A DNA stretch of 5,178 nt, taken from NCBI GenBank assembly GCA_016869015.1, contig VGFB01000369.1:1-5178 (forward strand), in the 5' to 3' direction. The notes beneath the pieces are model-generated. The model was not told the DNA's origin. It saw only the letters and a program-made list of their open reading frames with translations, and did not search any database. The first letter of the stretch is position 1. Each line of letters begins with the position of its first letter. The position numbers and the translations under genes are program-made. Positions 4,835-5,178 of this stretch are shown here, piece by piece. This stretch comes from Armatimonadota bacterium. Its GTDB lineage: Bacteria; Armatimonadota; Zipacnadia; Zipacnadales; VGFC01.

Positions 4835-5178
4835 CCGAACCAGGCGTCGGGCAGGGATGCCCGACCTAGGCGGCCTGGTGATCGGGCTTGGCGCGGGGCT
4901 GGTAGTGGCGCTCGCGGGGTGTCGGACGAGTACGTCCGAGGCTCCGGCGCCTCCGCCGGTGAAGACCTCGGCGTGGCCGCGCTCGTTCACCGACGCCGAG
5001 CAGGCCACCACGACCCTTCACGCGCCCCCACAGCGAATCGTCTCGCTCTCGCCGGCCATCACGGAGATGCTCTCCGCCCTCGGCGCGGGCGGCCGGCTGG
5101 TCGGCGTGACGGAGTACTGCGACTACCCCCCGGAGGCCAAGCAGCTCCCGACCGTCGGCGCGTATACGGGCTTCAGCC
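4821..5178 (+). CDS. BtuF-like cobalamin-binding lipoprotein (5' part)
   Basis: Substrate-binding component of an ABC importer, most likely for vitamin B12; it would be lipid-anchored outside the inner membrane and hand its ligand to a BtuCD-type permease. Numbered from the ATG at 4821, the Arg-rich start (RTRRR, 6-10) and the hydrophobic stretch LVIGLGAGLVVALAG lead to a lipobox with Cys34. A Pro/Ser-rich linker follows, then RIVSLSPAITEML at 72-84 and VGVTEYCDYPPEAK at 94-107, the N-terminal lobe signature of BtuF/periplasmic binding family 2. The window ends after 119 codons, so the binding site is not visible. The start is uncertain. ATG 4809 has a G-rich stretch upstream. ATG 4821 overlaps the pseudopilin stop by 14 bases and keeps the basic n-region. 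ATG 4857 lies in a hairpin, and GTG 4878 follows AGG at suitable spacing. Siderophore or haem binding is possible, but the riboswitch favours cobalamin. Confidence 0.85.
   Translation, partial: MTCNSRTRRRAGMPDLGGLVIGLGAGLVVALAGCRTSTSEAPAPPPVKTSAWPRSFTDAEQATTTLHAPPQRIVSLSPAITEMLSALGAGGRLVGVTEYCDYPPEAKQLPTVGAYTGFS
4846..4865. repeat. 8-bp hairpin between pseudopilin and BtuF-like gene
   Basis: GTCGGGCA (4846-4853) and TGCCCGAC (4858-4865) form a perfect 8-bp stem with the tetraloop GGGA. It starts 12 bases after the pseudopilin stop and overlaps the ATG at 4857. There is no T-run, so it is unlikely to be a strong terminator. It may be a dispersed intergenic repeat inserted at the gene junction, or a structure that sets the relative expression of the two genes. 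Confidence 0.5.

Noticed and set aside
4076..5011. Minus-strand open frame opposite the pseudopilin and BtuF-like genes
   Set aside because: Both + strand genes show strong family motifs; the antisense translation is Arg/Val-rich and unrecognisable.

Overview
The window comes from a GC-rich bacterium. The best taxonomic hint is the pseudopilin at 4103-4834. Its N-terminal segment followed by a Phe-Pro-Val-Phe-Ala-Arg-Ala-Arg-Glu-Lys-Ala-Arg stretch, and its C-terminal H-X9-DG motif, are typical of the amplified prepilin-like families of Armatimonadota and related environmental phyla (also Planctomycetes and Lentisphaerae). This placement is an inference from one protein. All confidently called genes lie on the + strand. 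They form three units.

Unit 1 (1-1216): about 240 bases of non-coding DNA packed with stem-loops, including a 21-bp inverted repeat that looks like a REP doublet (REPIN). It is followed by a PfkB/ribokinase-family sugar kinase of unknown substrate.

Unit 2 (1271-3657): a two-gene restriction-modification system with its own sigma70-like promoter. An N6-adenine DNA methyltransferase of the N12/gamma (TaqI/Eco57I-like) type overlaps the gene of a probable PD-(D/E)XK-fold endonuclease that I do not recognise as a named family. The methyltransferase gene carries a run of nine G that could slip and switch it off.

Unit 3 (3743 to the right edge): a promoter whose -35 and extended -10 lie inside a perfect 11-bp inverted repeat, then a complete cobalamin riboswitch ending in an intrinsic terminator. 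The type II secretion/type IV pilin-like protein comes next, and then the 5' part of a BtuF-like cobalamin-binding lipoprotein that runs off the window. A B12 riboswitch before a vitamin B12 uptake gene is expected. A pseudopilin as the first gene behind that switch is not, and is the main biological surprise of the window.

The parts fit together as follows. When cobalamin is scarce, the riboswitch should allow read-through into the pseudopilin and the B12 uptake gene. The restriction-modification pair is transcribed separately and may owe its safe expression to the methyltransferase-first order and to translational coupling. No tRNA, rRNA, CRISPR array, transposase or integrase was seen.
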